Below, piece by piece: positions 24,191 through 33,408 of a DNA stretch of 61,740 bases (within the stretch, counting starts at the first letter, position 1; each line of letters starts with the position of its first letter). The stretch is taken from contig JBBSGP010000018.1 of assembly GCA_038253885.1 (NCBI GenBank), forward strand, positions 1 through 61,740, read 5' to 3'. A model generated the notes under the pieces. That model had not been told where the DNA came from, ran no database searches, and saw only the letters and a program-made list of their open reading frames with translations. The position numbers were made by a program, and so were the translations under genes. The stretch is from JALZAQ01 sp038253885. Its GTDB lineage: Bacteria; Gemmatimonadota; Gemmatimonadetes; Gemmatimonadales; Gemmatimonadaceae.

Positions 24191-26356
24191 CTAGGGATGT
24201 ACCGACGGAGCCTTGATTCCCATGTTCGCCGCCGTGAAGGCCCACTGATCCGCACGCTCGGCGATCGCCTTGTCGGTCGGGCGATAACCGTGGCTCCCCT
24301 GCGCCTCGATACGGATCAGCACGGGACGGTCACACGACTGCGCGGCCTGCAGGGCGGCGGTGAACTTGAACGAGTGGCTCGGTACGACGCGATCGTCATG
24401 ATCGGCCGTGGTCACGAGCGTCGCCGGATAGCACGTACCCGGCTTGAGGTTGTGCAGCGGTGAGTACTTCACCAGGTAGCGGAACGCCGTCGAATCATCG
24501 GCTGACCCATACTCGGTTGCCCAGGCTTTCCCTCCCGTGAACTTGTGGTAACGAAGCATGTCCATCACGCCCACTGCCGGGAGCGCGACAGCGAACAGCT
24601 CCGGCCGCTGCTCGATCGCCGCGCCCACCAGCAGCCCGCCATTGGACCCGCCCATGATCCCGAGCTTTGCCGGCGACGTGTAGTGCTCTCGCACGAGATA
24701 GTCGGCCGCCGCGAGGAAATCGTCAAAGACGTTCTGCTTCTTCTCGAACATCCCGGCATGATGCCATGTCTCGCCGTACTCGCCCCCGCCACGCATGCTG
24801 GCGGTCGCCCAGATCCCACCCAGCTCGAGCCACGCCAGCACGTCCGGCCGGAACGAGGGAGTGGTGCTGATGTCGAATCCCCCGTAGCCGTAGAGCATCG
24901 CCGGATTGTTGCCATCCAGGGCGAGCCCCCGCTTCATTGTGATGAACAGGGGAACCCTGGTTCCGTCGGGCGATGGCGCGAACAGCTGCCTCGTCTCGTA
25001 CAGGCTCGGATCGAAGGCGACCTTCGGGGCCTCGAACGGGGTGCTCCTCTTGCTCGCGGGATCGTAGCGAAAGACGGTGGTCGGGTAGAGGGGCGAGGTG
25101 AACGCGTAGAAGAGATCGGGAGCATTTGACCGCGCGCTGATCGCCCCGACGGAGCCAATGCCCGGGAGCGCGATCTCGCCACGTGGCTCTCCGTTCGGCC
25201 CGAAGAGCCGCAGCTTCGCCGCGACGTCCTCGAGATACGACACCGCGATGCCGCCGCGATACATCTGCACTCCTGAGATCGAGTTCGTGCCTTCCGGCAC
25301 GAGCGTTCGCCAGCCCGCAGGATCGGGATGGTCGGCGTCGAACGCGGCGATCCGATGCTTGGGGGCACCGAGGTCGGTCTCGATGTAGATGGTGTGACCG
25401 ATCACGCCAACGGGGGAATAGCTCGCATCTCCCCGGTCGAACAGCGCACGCACCGGCGCATCGATCGCCGGATGCTTCGGATCACCCAGATCCTTCACGT
25501 ACAGCCGATTGCGCGGATCCGTTCCGTCGTTCAGGAAGATGAAGAGCCAGCGTCCGTCGTCGCTCACTCCTCCGCCGATGAACCAATCGGGGTGGTCCGG
25601 ACGCTCGTAGATCAAACGGTCCTGCGACTGTGACGTGCCCATCGCATGATAGTAGAGCTTCTCATCCCGGATCGCGTTCTGTAGCTGCTTCCCCGCCTCG
25701 GGCTGGGGAAAGCGGGAATAGAAGAATCCATTTCCGTCCTTGGTCCAGCTCGCGCCGCCGCCCTTGAGCCAGCGGATCGTGTCCGGCATCTGGCGTCCGG
25801 AGTCGAGCTCGCGAACGACGAGAGTGCGCCAGTCGGAGCCGCCCTGCGCCACGCCAAAAAGCAGATAGCGCCCGTCGGGCGAGGGAGTGAAACCGCTGAT
25901 CGCGACCGAGCCATCGGGAGACAGCTCATTCGGGTCAATCACGAGCTGATCCGCGGCGTCCAGTCCTTTGCGACTGTAGAAGACGCTCTGGCGCTGGAGT
26001 CCCGAGTTCTTGGTGAAGAACAAACGTCCAGCCTCCCGAAAGGGCAGGGAGACCTTCGGGTAGTTCCAGAGTGCGGTGATGCGCTGCCGGAAATAATCGC
26101 GCATCGGGAGCTTGGCCAGCGCCGCTTCAGTCACGGCGTTCTGCGCCCGCACCCACTCGGCGACTTCTGGCGCGTTCAGCTCCTCCATCCAGCGATACGG
26201 GTCCGCGACTCTGGTGCCAAAGAGATCGTCGACCACGTCACCCTTCTTGGAGGCGGGATATGTGATCCCCTGTGCGGCGAGGGGCACCGCTGGTCCGGAG
26301 AGCCAGAGAATGGTCGCGGCAGCGAGCGCGAACATCCCTGTCCGGTGAGGAGCCAT
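24191..26356 (-). CDS. prolyl oligopeptidase family serine peptidase (S9A)
   Basis: A 721-residue secreted peptidase cleaving after proline in short peptides. Signal peptide ~1-29 (ends PLAAQG), N-terminal helix and seven-bladed propeller (DPYRWMEELNAPEVAEWVRA, then many DG repeats), and a C-terminal alpha/beta hydrolase. Catalytic motifs are GGSNGGLL with S571, DHDDRVVPSHS, and QGSHGYRPT for the histidine. The length is normal for S9A with an added signal peptide. ATG 26356 is chosen because it gives a clean signal sequence. It diverges from the second TonB receptor gene with a 167-bp gap, so a shared role in peptide capture is plausible but unproven. Confidence 0.95.
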   Translation of the reverse strand: MAPHRTGMFALAAATILWLSGPAVPLAAQGITYPASKKGDVVDDLFGTRVADPYRWMEELNAPEVAEWVRAQNAVTEAALAKLPMRDYFRQRITALWNYPKVSLPFREAGRLFFTKNSGLQRQSVFYSRKGLDAADQLVIDPNELSPDGSVAISGFTPSPDGRYLLFGVAQGGSDWRTLVVRELDSGRQMPDTIRWLKGGGASWTKDGNGFFYSRFPQPEAGKQLQNAIRDEKLYYHAMGTSQSQDRLIYERPDHPDWFIGGGVSDDGRWLFIFLNDGTDPRNRLYVKDLGDPKHPAIDAPVRALFDRGDASYSPVGVIGHTIYIETDLGAPKHRIAAFDADHPDPAGWRTLVPEGTNSISGVQMYRGGIAVSYLEDVAAKLRLFGPNGEPRGEIALPGIGSVGAISARSNAPDLFYAFTSPLYPTTVFRYDPASKRSTPFEAPKVAFDPSLYETRQLFAPSPDGTRVPLFITMKRGLALDGNNPAMLYGYGGFDISTTPSFRPDVLAWLELGGIWATASMRGGGEYGETWHHAGMFEKKQNVFDDFLAAADYLVREHYTSPAKLGIMGGSNGGLLVGAAIEQRPELFAVALPAVGVMDMLRYHKFTGGKAWATEYGSADDSTAFRYLVKYSPLHNLKPGTCYPATLVTTADHDDRVVPSHSFKFTAALQAAQSCDRPVLIRIEAQGSHGYRPTDKAIAERADQWAFTAANMGIKAPSVHP

Positions 26357-26523
26357 GGTCAGTTGATCCGATAGAGGGACACGAAAAGTACGCTGCTTTG
26401 GCCACACGATGCTATCGATCGCTCCCGCCGCGGAGGTGCCGCGGCATCAACGATTCGTCGTTCCTGGCCGTTAGAGTTCATGACCCTCCATCCACCGCCA
26501 CTGGTCGCCGGGAGAGCTGTGTC

Positions 26524-29500
26524 GTGACACTCGCTCGCCGCGCACTCGTCGTCTGCGCGCTGATCCTCATCGCTCCGCGCTCCTACGCGCAGGTCGGCAG
26601 CACCACCGACATCCTCATGGGCCAGGTAACGGGTCCCGACGGGAAACCGCTGGAGGGGGCGCGCGTGGACGTTGTCTCTTCCGAGACACAGGTCGCGCGC
26701 ACGAAGCTCACCAACGCTCAGGGACGGTACACCGTCGTTTTCCCGGATGGCGGAGGGCAATACACGCTGACCGCGCGCTTTCTCGGAATGGCACCACGGT
26801 CGGTGACCGTCACCCGGCAGGGGGACGAGGACCGCCTCTACACCAACGTGCAGCTGACCACGATTGCCGCGACCACGCTCGCGACGGTGGAGGTGCGTGC
26901 CCGTCGTGCCCAGCCGCCACTCCGCGCCGAGCCGGGCTCGCTGGAGCGCACGATCACGCCGGAGCAGGCCGCCCGTCTTCCGATCGATCCCAGCGACCTG
27001 AACGCGCTCGCAACCCTCGCCCCGGGAGTCGTCGGGATCGAGGGCAGCGATACCTCCGCCGCCGGATTCTCGGTGGCCGGGCAACGCCCGACGCAGAATC
27101 AGATGACCCTGGATGGCATCAGCTTCGGAGCGGCGAGCCTTCCCTCGGAAGCTCTCCGGGCCACGCGAGTCATCACCAACACGTACGATGTCGCCCGGGG
27201 TCAGTTCACGGGCGGCGAGATCGCGTCGACGACGCGAAGCGGGACCAACGTCCTGCAGGGGGCGTTCGGCTACTCTCTTCGTGATCCGGTGCTCGAGTTC
27301 ACCGGCGACCAGAGCTCGAGCTTCGATCAGCGCTACACGCAGAATCAGCTCAGCGGCGGACTCGGCGGCCCGATCCTCAAGAACAAGCTGTTCACCTTCG
27401 GCGCGGTCCAGCTGCGGCGGCGCACGGATCAGCTGCAGACGCTCACTTCCGCGTCGGCGGCCACGCTGGAGGGACTGGGGACGCAGCCTGATTCCGTGGC
27501 GCGCTTTCTCGGCCTTCTGGGAAGCAAATCGATCCCGGTGTCGGCGGCAGCCGTTCCCGGAGAGCGACTCGCCGACAACGTGTCAGTGCTCGAGCGCACC
27601 GACTGGCTTCTCAATGACTCGCATACGCTCATGCTGCGCGGAGATTGGCGCTGGAACATCCAGAATGGCAGTCGGCTGAGCGCGTTCGCGACTCCGGCAA
27701 CCGGGGGCGATCTCACGAGCCTCGGGGGAGGCGCGATGCTGAGCCTCACATCCCACTTCGAGTCGGGCTACATCAACGAGCTCCGAACGTATTACTCGAC
27801 GGACACGCGGAAGACGGAGCCGTATATCGCACTGCCCGAGGGACGCGTTCGGGTGGCATCGGCGCTTCCGGATGGCACCACCGGCATCTCGACGCTGGCG
27901 TTCGGGGGGAATCCCTCGTTGCCGCAGACCGCGGCCAACGACTACGTCGAGTCCTCCGACGAGTTCTCCTGGCTATCCAGTACGGGAAGCCACCGCGTCA
28001 AGCTCGGCGCACTGCTCAACGTCGGGCGATACTCGCAGGGATTGAGCGCGAACCAGCTCGGCATCTTCAGCTATAACTCCCTGGCCGACTTCGCGGCTGA
28101 CCAGCCATCGAGCTTTGTCCGGACGCTCTCACCGACGGACCGACGGGGGAGCGCGGTCAACAGCGCTCTCTACCTGGGTGACAGCTGGCGGCGGAGCCAG
28201 GCGCTGCAGCTGGTGTACGGCGTTCGCCTGGAAGGCTCCCGTTATGGCGGTGCACCGGCCGACAACCGCGAAGTGGACTCGCTCTTCGGTGGCCGCACCG
28301 ATCGCTTTCCGAGCGAGGTTCACCTGAGCCCGCGACTGGGCTTCTCCTATGTCGTCACCGGCGGGCAGGGGAATCCTCCGCTCGGAACATTCCGCGGTGG
28401 GATAGGAGAGTTTCGAGGCCGCGCACCGGTATCGCTGTTCAGCGGAGCGCAGAACGCGACCGGCTTCGCCGGAGCGGAATCGCAGCTCATCTGCATCGGC
28501 GCCGGCGTTCCCGTGCCGAGCTGGGAGGACTACCTCGCCTCTCCGCAGAGCATCCCGTCGATCTGCAGCGACAGCGGTCCTCCCGCATCTGTGCTCTCCC
28601 GGCCGACGGTCACGCTGTTCGATCGCACCTTCCAGGCGCCTCGCTCCTGGCGCGCCTCGCTGGGTGTGCAGCGCCGCTTTCATGAAACGTTGGGCTTCTC
28701 GATCGATGCCACGTATGCGCGCGGGGTGAGCCTCTACGGAGTGACCGATCTCAACCTGGACACCGTGCCGCGCTTCCGGCTGGCCTCGGAGGCAAACCGG
28801 CCCGTCTACGCGCCACCCGAGGCGATCGTCGCGGGTACGGGGGCGGTCGGCCTCGCCGGGTCGCGGGAGCACCCGCAATACGCCCAGGTGCTTCAGATCA
28901 ATTCCGGTCTGCATTCAGACACGCGCCAGGTCACGCTGGGTCTCAACGGGCTGACAGCGAAGGGCATGATCTTCTCGACGTCGTATACTCTCTCGCGCTC
29001 GCGCGATCAGTCGTCGTTCTCGTGCTGCTCGGCGCTTCAGGGCTTCAGCTCCGCCACCACGCGCGGGAATCCGAACGCCCTGGACGTGGCGACCAGCGAT
29101 CTCGAGCGGCGCCACGCGTTCCTCGCGACCGTCACGTATCCGTTCACATCGTGGATGGAGCTGACGATGATCGGCCGCCTCTCCTCGGGAGCAGCCTTCA
29201 CGCCGCTAATCGGGAGCGACATCAACGGCGACGGCGCACGCAACGACCGCGCCTTCATCTTCGACCCCGCCGCGACCTCGGACAGCGCGGTGGCGAACGG
29301 CATCTCGCGGCTCCTCTCGGGCTCGTCGAGCCGCGTGCGAGACTGTCTGCGACGCCAGCTCGGTCAGATCGCCGGCCGGAACAGCTGCACGAGAAGCTGG
29401 CTTCCCTCGCTGGACTTCCAGGCCAACTTCCGACCGACGGCGTGGGGATTGGAGCGGCGACTCACGCTCTCGGTGATCGCCGTGAACTCGCTCGCGGGTG

Positions 29501-30192
29501 CCGATCAGCTCCTGCACGGCAACGCCTTGCGAGGCTGGGGGCAGCCGAATCGTCCCGATCCGACGCTGCTGTATGTCCGGGGCTTCGACCCGGTGTCAGA
29601 GCGCTATCTCTATCAGGTGAACGAGCGCTTCGGCAACACGACAGCGTCGCGCCAGGTCTTTCGCGTTCCCTTCCAGCTGGCGCTACAGGGACGGTTCACC
29701 ATCGGACCCGACCGGACGCGCGAGCGCTTGCAGGGACTGTTCGGGGCCGGCGGGCGGCGGGGAGGGGAGGGTGGTGAGGGCAGAGCCGGAGCGGGTGGGG
29801 CAGGCGCGACCGGGGGGGACATGAGCGCCAGACTCGAGCGACTCATGCCCAATCCGATCGGTCAGATCATCGCTCTCAAGGATTCGCTGCAATTGAGCGA
29901 GTCGCAGCTGTCGGCGCTTCAGCTCGTCGCCGATACTCTGAAGGCGAGGACCGACTCGCTCGGCGCCACGATTCGCGCGATGGTGGAGAAGGCGGGGAAG
30001 AATCCAGACCCCGGATTCCTCTTCAGCACACTGCGCCCCAAGCTCACGGAAGGGCGCAACAACCTCCAGCAATCGCTCAAAGCCGCCCAGAAGATTCTGT
30101 CTCCGGAGCAGTGGGCCAAGGTGCCCGCGACCGTCAAGAATCCGCTGGCCAGGTTTGGTGGTCCCGGAGGCGGAGGCGCGCTACGTCCCTGA
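26524..30192 (+). CDS. TonB-dependent receptor-like protein with C-terminal Spy/CpxP-like helical domain
   Basis: 1222 residues from GTG 26524 (GGGAGAG seven bases upstream), giving the signal peptide MTLARRALVVCALILIAP. It has a carboxypeptidase-like domain (MGQVTGPDGKPLEGARVDVV), a plug (QMTLDGISFG, GGEIASTTRSGTNVLQG), and a long barrel whose last strand appears to be FQLALQGRFTIGP. It does not end there. A Gly-rich linker (~1072-1099) leads to ~120 residues of amphipathic helix with the pattern ALKDSLQLSESQLSAL and LKAAQKILSPEQWAKVP, resembling the LTxxQ repeats of periplasmic Spy/CpxP chaperones. Ligand unknown; the prolyl oligopeptidase neighbour hints at peptides. Confidence 0.88.
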   Translation: MTLARRALVVCALILIAPRSYAQVGSTTDILMGQVTGPDGKPLEGARVDVVSSETQVARTKLTNAQGRYTVVFPDGGGQYTLTARFLGMAPRSVTVTRQGDEDRLYTNVQLTTIAATTLATVEVRARRAQPPLRAEPGSLERTITPEQAARLPIDPSDLNALATLAPGVVGIEGSDTSAAGFSVAGQRPTQNQMTLDGISFGAASLPSEALRATRVITNTYDVARGQFTGGEIASTTRSGTNVLQGAFGYSLRDPVLEFTGDQSSSFDQRYTQNQLSGGLGGPILKNKLFTFGAVQLRRRTDQLQTLTSASAATLEGLGTQPDSVARFLGLLGSKSIPVSAAAVPGERLADNVSVLERTDWLLNDSHTLMLRGDWRWNIQNGSRLSAFATPATGGDLTSLGGGAMLSLTSHFESGYINELRTYYSTDTRKTEPYIALPEGRVRVASALPDGTTGISTLAFGGNPSLPQTAANDYVESSDEFSWLSSTGSHRVKLGALLNVGRYSQGLSANQLGIFSYNSLADFAADQPSSFVRTLSPTDRRGSAVNSALYLGDSWRRSQALQLVYGVRLEGSRYGGAPADNREVDSLFGGRTDRFPSEVHLSPRLGFSYVVTGGQGNPPLGTFRGGIGEFRGRAPVSLFSGAQNATGFAGAESQLICIGAGVPVPSWEDYLASPQSIPSICSDSGPPASVLSRPTVTLFDRTFQAPRSWRASLGVQRRFHETLGFSIDATYARGVSLYGVTDLNLDTVPRFRLASEANRPVYAPPEAIVAGTGAVGLAGSREHPQYAQVLQINSGLHSDTRQVTLGLNGLTAKGMIFSTSYTLSRSRDQSSFSCCSALQGFSSATTRGNPNALDVATSDLERRHAFLATVTYPFTSWMELTMIGRLSSGAAFTPLIGSDINGDGARNDRAFIFDPAATSDSAVANGISRLLSGSSSRVRDCLRRQLGQIAGRNSCTRSWLPSLDFQANFRPTAWGLERRLTLSVIAVNSLAGADQLLHGNALRGWGQPNRPDPTLLYVRGFDPVSERYLYQVNERFGNTTASRQVFRVPFQLALQGRFTIGPDRTRERLQGLFGAGGRRGGEGGEGRAGAGGAGATGGDMSARLERLMPNPIGQIIALKDSLQLSESQLSALQLVADTLKARTDSLGATIRAMVEKAGKNPDPGFLFSTLRPKLTEGRNNLQQSLKAAQKILSPEQWAKVPATVKNPLARFGGPGGGGALRP

Positions 30193-30201
30193 CCGATAAG
30201 C

Positions 30202-31119
30202 TCAGCTCGGCCGCGCCGACACGGACCGGACGGCGTGTCCCCGAGCATTGCCCACGGCGTGGTCGTACACCATCCGCGAGATGTCCGCGATCAGCGCTCG
30301 CGCGATTGCCTGGTCGGGGATGCCGCTCGTGAGCACCACCAGCACATAAGGCGATCGCCCGCGCGGATAGACGATAGCGGCGTCGTGCATCACCGCCGTG
30401 ATGTCGCCGGTCTTGTGTGCGACCGGAGTCCCCGGCGGAAGTCCAGCGGGAATGCGGTCGTTGAACTCCTGCGCGAGGAGGATCTCGCGCATCGCGCGGC
30501 AGCTCACGCGAGAGGCAGCCTGATTCTGCTCGATCGCCGCCATGATGATCGCGAGATCCCGCGCCGTCGTGGTATTGTTCATTCCTCGTTCGAATGCCTT
30601 GCCGTCTTCGACGCCGCGCAACACCTGGATGCGGCTGGCGCCGAGGAGCCGCATCGTCGCCGTGACCCGCGGCGCGCCGACCAACGCGATGACGGCATTG
30701 GTCGCGAGATTGCTCGAGCGCACGATCATCCTCTGCATCAGCGTGCGGATGGGCACGCGGCTCCCCACCAGGGCGTACACGCTACTGTCCGAATCTTCTC
30801 CGGGTGACGTGCTGAAGGACGATCCATCGGCGATCGACCCGAAGGAGTTGACCAGCAGCACCGGCTGATCGAGCGAGAGCCCTCCCGCGTCGGCCTCGCG
30901 AAAGAGCTCGATCATCACCGGCACTTTCATCGTGCTCGCGGCATGAAAGGAGCTGTCCGCATCCAGGAAGACCGAGTCGGGTCGCTGCAGATCGACGAAG
31001 GCGACGCCCGCCCGCGCGCCCGGAACGGCGGCAACGCGGGCGGCGATCCGGGCGGCCAGAGAGTCGTCCGACAGGGTGAACGGAGCGGCCGACAGCGCAG
31101 CCGTCAGGAGCAGGAGCAT
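30202..31119 (-). CDS. class A beta-lactamase-like serine hydrolase
   Basis: A 305-residue penicillin-binding-fold hydrolase with a short N-terminal signal-like segment. Catalytic signatures are STMK (S62, K65), SSN (135-137) in place of SDN, and HKTG (K236). The omega-loop region reads RGVEDGKAFERGMNNTTTAR, so the classical ExxLN deacylation motif is not intact; E171 may or may not play that role. The protein may therefore be a weak beta-lactamase, a DD-peptidase or an esterase. It converges with the preceding receptor gene (9 nt apart). Confidence 0.85.
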   Translation of the reverse strand: MLLLLTAALSAAPFTLSDDSLAARIAARVAAVPGARAGVAFVDLQRPDSVFLDADSSFHAASTMKVPVMIELFREADAGGLSLDQPVLLVNSFGSIADGSSFSTSPGEDSDSSVYALVGSRVPIRTLMQRMIVRSSNLATNAVIALVGAPRVTATMRLLGASRIQVLRGVEDGKAFERGMNNTTTARDLAIIMAAIEQNQAASRVSCRAMREILLAQEFNDRIPAGLPPGTPVAHKTGDITAVMHDAAIVYPRGRSPYVLVVLTSGIPDQAIARALIADISRMVYDHAVGNARGHAVRSVSARPS

Positions 31120-31253
31120 GGCGCGAATATAGACAGGACTTGGGCGCCGGCAACGATGGTTGCCTCGGGGCGGGCTCAGTCGTGTTTCTCTTGCAGTCCT
31201 GCCTGCCGGCTCCGGTACCTTTCTGCGCGCTGCCCCCCTACGTCAGCCCTACC

Positions 31254-31706
31254 ATGACCCAGAGCGAGCACTCCAGCGCCGAGTCCATACCGCAAGGCCA
31301 GCTGCGGCGTGAGCGGCTGCGTTTCACGGACTTTCGCTTCCGGCGGATGTCAGACGGTCGCTGCACGGCCGATGTGGAGCTCGAGTGGTGGGACGGCCAG
31401 AAGAGCACGGGCTCGGCGTCCGGACAATCGAGTCCGACGGTGGATCTGCGGGTCGCGGCTGAGGCCGCACTCCGGGCGATCGAGCTGTTCTCCGAGGGCG
31501 CTCTGGCCTTCGAGCTCATCGGGGTCAAGGCGATTCGGGCGTTCGACGCGAACGTCGTGATCGTGTCGATCGGCAATCGCAAGGACGGTCCGCCGCGGCG
31601 GCTGCTCGGGTCCTGCCTCGTGGAGGAAGACCCCGTGCGCGGATCGGTCATGGCCGTCCTTGGCGCGACGAACCGCATGCTGGGTAACTTCATCTCCACG
31701 CGCTGA
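31254..31706 (+). CDS. conserved hypothetical protein
   Basis: 150 residues, soluble, no signal peptide. The core pattern LRVAAEAALRAIELFSEG, then FELIGVKAIRAFDANVVIVS and a C-terminal VMAVLGATNRMLGNF suggests a compact alpha/beta domain of about 120 residues after a polar N-terminus. I do not recognise the family. ATG 31254 was chosen because the upstream extension has no conserved character. It is followed 51 nt later by the LysM transglycosylase gene. Confidence 0.7.
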   Translation: MTQSEHSSAESIPQGQLRRERLRFTDFRFRRMSDGRCTADVELEWWDGQKSTGSASGQSSPTVDLRVAAEAALRAIELFSEGALAFELIGVKAIRAFDANVVIVSIGNRKDGPPRRLLGSCLVEEDPVRGSVMAVLGATNRMLGNFISTR

Positions 31707-31757
31707 CAGCCCGGTCGGTGCGCTGCTCCAACACCACCCGCACCACCTGATCCTGAC

Positions 31758-33338
31758 ATGCTGCCTGCCTCGCACGCGCGACGATCACACCGTCGCGTCC
31801 GTTTCGTCTGGGTTTCCATGCTCGCCCTCGCTGCCGGAGGGTGCATAGCGAGGCCGACGCCCCCCCGCACCCCTCCGCTCTCTCCTTCGTCTCGCCCCTC
31901 GCAGGCGGCGATTCTCCTCCCGGCGACGGACACCGCGACTCCACCGCATCCCGACCCGGCGACCGAGCCTCACGCGACACCCTCGGCGGATAGCGCGCTG
32001 GCTCCGGCGCCGGACGTCACGAAGCAGGCGGTGAAGCTCTTCGGCGATTCCGTCGCCACCGTTCCGGCCACCGATTCGGCCGTGTCGCCGGCGGCAGCGG
32101 CTCCGACCTGGGACATCGATGTCCGCTCGTTCGAGACGCGCACCCGGGTGGCGTTCTTCACGAACATCTTCGCTGGCCGCGCGCGTCAGGAGTTCGCCAC
32201 CTGGCTTTCCCGGGAGCGCCGGTACGGTCCGATGATTCGCCGGAAGCTACGGGCGGCAAATCTGCCAGAGGACATGGAGTATCTCGCGCTGATCGAGAGC
32301 GGCTATGATCCCCACGCATACTCGAGCGCGGCGGCCGTGGGAATGTGGCAGCTCATGACCGGCACGGCGCGCGACGTCGGTCTTCGCGTCGACTGGTGGG
32401 TGGATCAGCGCCGCGACCCGGTGCGCTCCACCGACGCCGCTATCCGCTTCCTGCGTTGGCTCAACGAACAGTTCGGCTCTCTGTACCTGGCGGCGGCCGC
32501 GTACGACGGGGGCCCGGGCCGGATCGCCCGGGGGCTCTCGCGCTACGCGGACGACCTCGCCGGCATTAGCAAGGATGCGGCATTCTTCGCGCTGGCCGAG
32601 AAGGATTATCTCCGAGCGGAAACCAAGGACTACGTGCCGAAGCTGATCGCCGCGGCGCTGGTGGCGAAGCAACCGGAGCGCTATGGCCTCGTCATCGCCC
32701 CCCTTCCGGCCTATGAGTACGACACCGTGCGCGTCGGCCCGGCGACCCCGCTGGCAGTCATTGCACGGGCGTCGGGCGCCTCCCTCTCGGCGATTCGCGA
32801 TCTCAATCCCATGGTCCTGCGGGGGCTCACTCCCCCACGCGATTCCTTCACCATCCGTGTGCCGGTGGGCAAGGGAGCGTCGTTCGCGGACTCGCTGGGC
32901 ACGGTTCCCCAGGAGGAGCGACGTGCTTTCCGACGGAGCACCACCCGGAAAGGTGACACCATGGGTTCGCTCGCCGGCCGCGCCAGCGTCAGCGCTCGCC
33001 AGCTTGCCTGGTACAACCGCGATCTACACAGCAGCAAGCGGGGGCGGTTCGCTCCCGGCCAGACGGTGCTCATCCCCTCCGCCGCAGTGCTATCGGCAGC
33101 GCTCGATGTGCCTGATCCCTCGATCGAGCACTATGGCAGCGCGCACGCCCGGGTGGTCACGCACGTGGTGCGGAAGGGCGAGAGCCTCGGGAGCCTCGCA
33201 AGGCGGTTCCACACGTCCGTCTCGTCACTGATGCGCCTGAACGGGCTGAAGAAGAGCACGATTCACCCCGGACAGGAGCTCGTGGTGAAGCGGTCGGCCG
33301 CGAAGCACCGGAAAACCAAGAAGAAGCGGCGTAAGTAG
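31758..33338 (+). CDS. MltD-like lytic transglycosylase lipoprotein with LysM repeats
   Basis: A 526-residue murein hydrolase that cleaves the MurNAc-GlcNAc bond to form 1,6-anhydro ends. Lipobox LAAGGC near residue 29, a Pro/Ala/Thr-rich spacer (~30-115), then an SLT domain with the catalytic glutamate in LALIESGYDPHAYS and the conserved GMWQLM and AAYDGGPGRI. Three LysM-like modules follow: a divergent one (~325-375), KGDTMGSLAGRASVSARQL, and VVRKGESLGSLARRFHTSV. A very basic tail (KHRKTKKKRRK) ends the protein. A strong hairpin terminator follows. Confidence 0.93.
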   Translation: MLPASHARRSHRRVRFVWVSMLALAAGGCIARPTPPRTPPLSPSSRPSQAAILLPATDTATPPHPDPATEPHATPSADSALAPAPDVTKQAVKLFGDSVATVPATDSAVSPAAAAPTWDIDVRSFETRTRVAFFTNIFAGRARQEFATWLSRERRYGPMIRRKLRAANLPEDMEYLALIESGYDPHAYSSAAAVGMWQLMTGTARDVGLRVDWWVDQRRDPVRSTDAAIRFLRWLNEQFGSLYLAAAAYDGGPGRIARGLSRYADDLAGISKDAAFFALAEKDYLRAETKDYVPKLIAAALVAKQPERYGLVIAPLPAYEYDTVRVGPATPLAVIARASGASLSAIRDLNPMVLRGLTPPRDSFTIRVPVGKGASFADSLGTVPQEERRAFRRSTTRKGDTMGSLAGRASVSARQLAWYNRDLHSSKRGRFAPGQTVLIPSAAVLSAALDVPDPSIEHYGSAHARVVTHVVRKGESLGSLARRFHTSVSSLMRLNGLKKSTIHPGQELVVKRSAAKHRKTKKKRRK

Positions 33339-33351
33339 CGGTGGGATGCAA

Positions 33352-33385
33352 GAAAAAGCGGAGCGCCCAGGCGCTCCGCTTTTTC
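33352..33385. terminator. strong bidirectional intrinsic terminator
   Basis: GAAAAAGCGGAGCGC (33352-33366) pairs perfectly with GCGCTCCGCTTTTTC (33371-33385) around loop CCAG. A/T tracts on both sides let it serve both convergent lytic transglycosylase genes. Confidence 0.92.
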
Positions 33386-33408
33386 TTTGTCCGACTGCTG
33401 ACTCGCTG

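Noticed and set aside
30202..31119. Pairing the class A-like hydrolase with the BlaI/M56 genes as a beta-lactam resistance system
   Set aside because: They lie 27 kb apart, the M56 protein lacks the penicillin sensor, and the hydrolase has altered catalytic motifs.
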